A stretch of 23,015 nucleotides of DNA from an uncultured Coriobacteriaceae bacterium (GTDB lineage Bacteria > Actinomycetota > Coriobacteriia > Coriobacteriales > Eggerthellaceae), in the NCBI GenBank assembly GCA_900552365.1, contig URZP01000014.1, forward strand, positions 1-23,015. Direction: 5' to 3'. Under the pieces are notes generated by a model. That model was not told the DNA's origin. It did no database searches and saw only the letters and a program-made list of their open reading frames with translations. This document shows positions 22,822 through 23,015 of the stretch, piece after piece. Position 1 is the first letter of the stretch. Each line of letters opens with the position of its first letter. Made by a program: the position numbers and the translations under genes.

Positions 22822-23015
22822 ATGGCCCTTTCGATAGGCATCGTCGGCCTTCCGAACGTCGGTAAGTCCACCCTGTTCAACGCGCTGACGAAAAACAACG
22901 CCCTTGCCGCGAATTACCCGTTCGCAACCATCGAGCCCAACGTGGGCGTCGTCCCCGTTCCCGACAAGCGCCTTGACGAGCTTGCGAAGATCGATCACCC
23001 GCAGCAAATCGTGCC
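22822..23015 (+). CDS. ychF: Redox-regulated ATPase YchF, N-terminal part (cut by window end)
   Basis: The first 64 codons of an Obg-family P-loop protein. The G1 motif is GLPNVGKST (9-17), and NYPFATIEPNVGVVPVPDKRLDELAKI is the hallmark stretch of YchF/Ola1. These bind ATP rather than GTP and associate with ribosomes, with roles reported in stress response. The ATG at 22822 has AGAGGAG at 22810-22816. The frame is open to the window edge, so the C-terminal TGS domain is not visible. It lies 90 bases after asnB with its own promoter candidate, and is probably a separate unit. Confidence 0.95.
   Translation, partial: MALSIGIVGLPNVGKSTLFNALTKNNALAANYPFATIEPNVGVVPVPDKRLDELAKIDHPQQIV

Overview
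The window looks like one chromosomal segment of a GC-rich (roughly 60%) Gram-positive bacterium. I favour an actinobacterium of the class Coriobacteriia (Eggerthellaceae-like). This rests on composition, frequent GTG starts with good Shine-Dalgarno (SD) sites, near absence of TTA/CTA/TCA codons, a complete F-type ATP synthase operon beside rpiB-glyA, and a BspA-type leucine-rich-repeat gene. The lineage is inference; no rRNA or other marker is present. Nothing looks mobile: no transposase, integrase, CRISPR array, tRNA or rRNA gene was seen.

Layout. Positions 1-5122 are a tight plus-strand run: the last 33 codons of a HI0933-like flavoprotein, a second FAD-dependent dehydrogenase (COG2509 type), a fusion of a TsaC/YrdC-type threonylcarbamoyl-AMP synthase with a monoacylglycerol-lipase-like hydrolase, and glycerol kinase, closed by a strong terminator. 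Positions 5295-7573 hold rpiB, glyA and a dCMP-deaminase-family gene. Positions 7574-14934 are a promoter region and the ATP synthase operon (AtpI-like protein, atpB, E, F, H, A, G, D, C), ending in a textbook terminator. Between this and dnaE lie a short tandem-repeat array and one minus-strand gene made of ten exact 23-residue leucine-rich repeats. Positions 16079-20665 hold dnaE, truA and a small overlapping hypothetical ORF. Then come asnB with palindromic elements upstream, and the start of ychF, cut by the window end.

How it fits together. Most genes are housekeeping: energy coupling (ATP synthase), one-carbon and pentose metabolism (glyA, rpiB), pyrimidine deoxynucleotide supply (dCMP deaminase), replication (dnaE), tRNA modification (TsaC domain, truA), amide nitrogen (asnB) and a ribosome-associated ATPase (ychF). 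The order Sua5/TsaC - rpiB - glyA - atp operon recalls the Bacillus neighbourhood. The most unusual items are the TsaC-hydrolase fusion overlapping glpK, the signal-peptide-like N-terminus of ATP synthase subunit b, the hairpin-rich atpB-atpE spacer, the tandem repeats, the LRR gene, and the palindromes before asnB and rpiB. I did not find a clearly new multi-gene system; the fusion is the best lead. No gene-free stretch exceeds about 230 bases.
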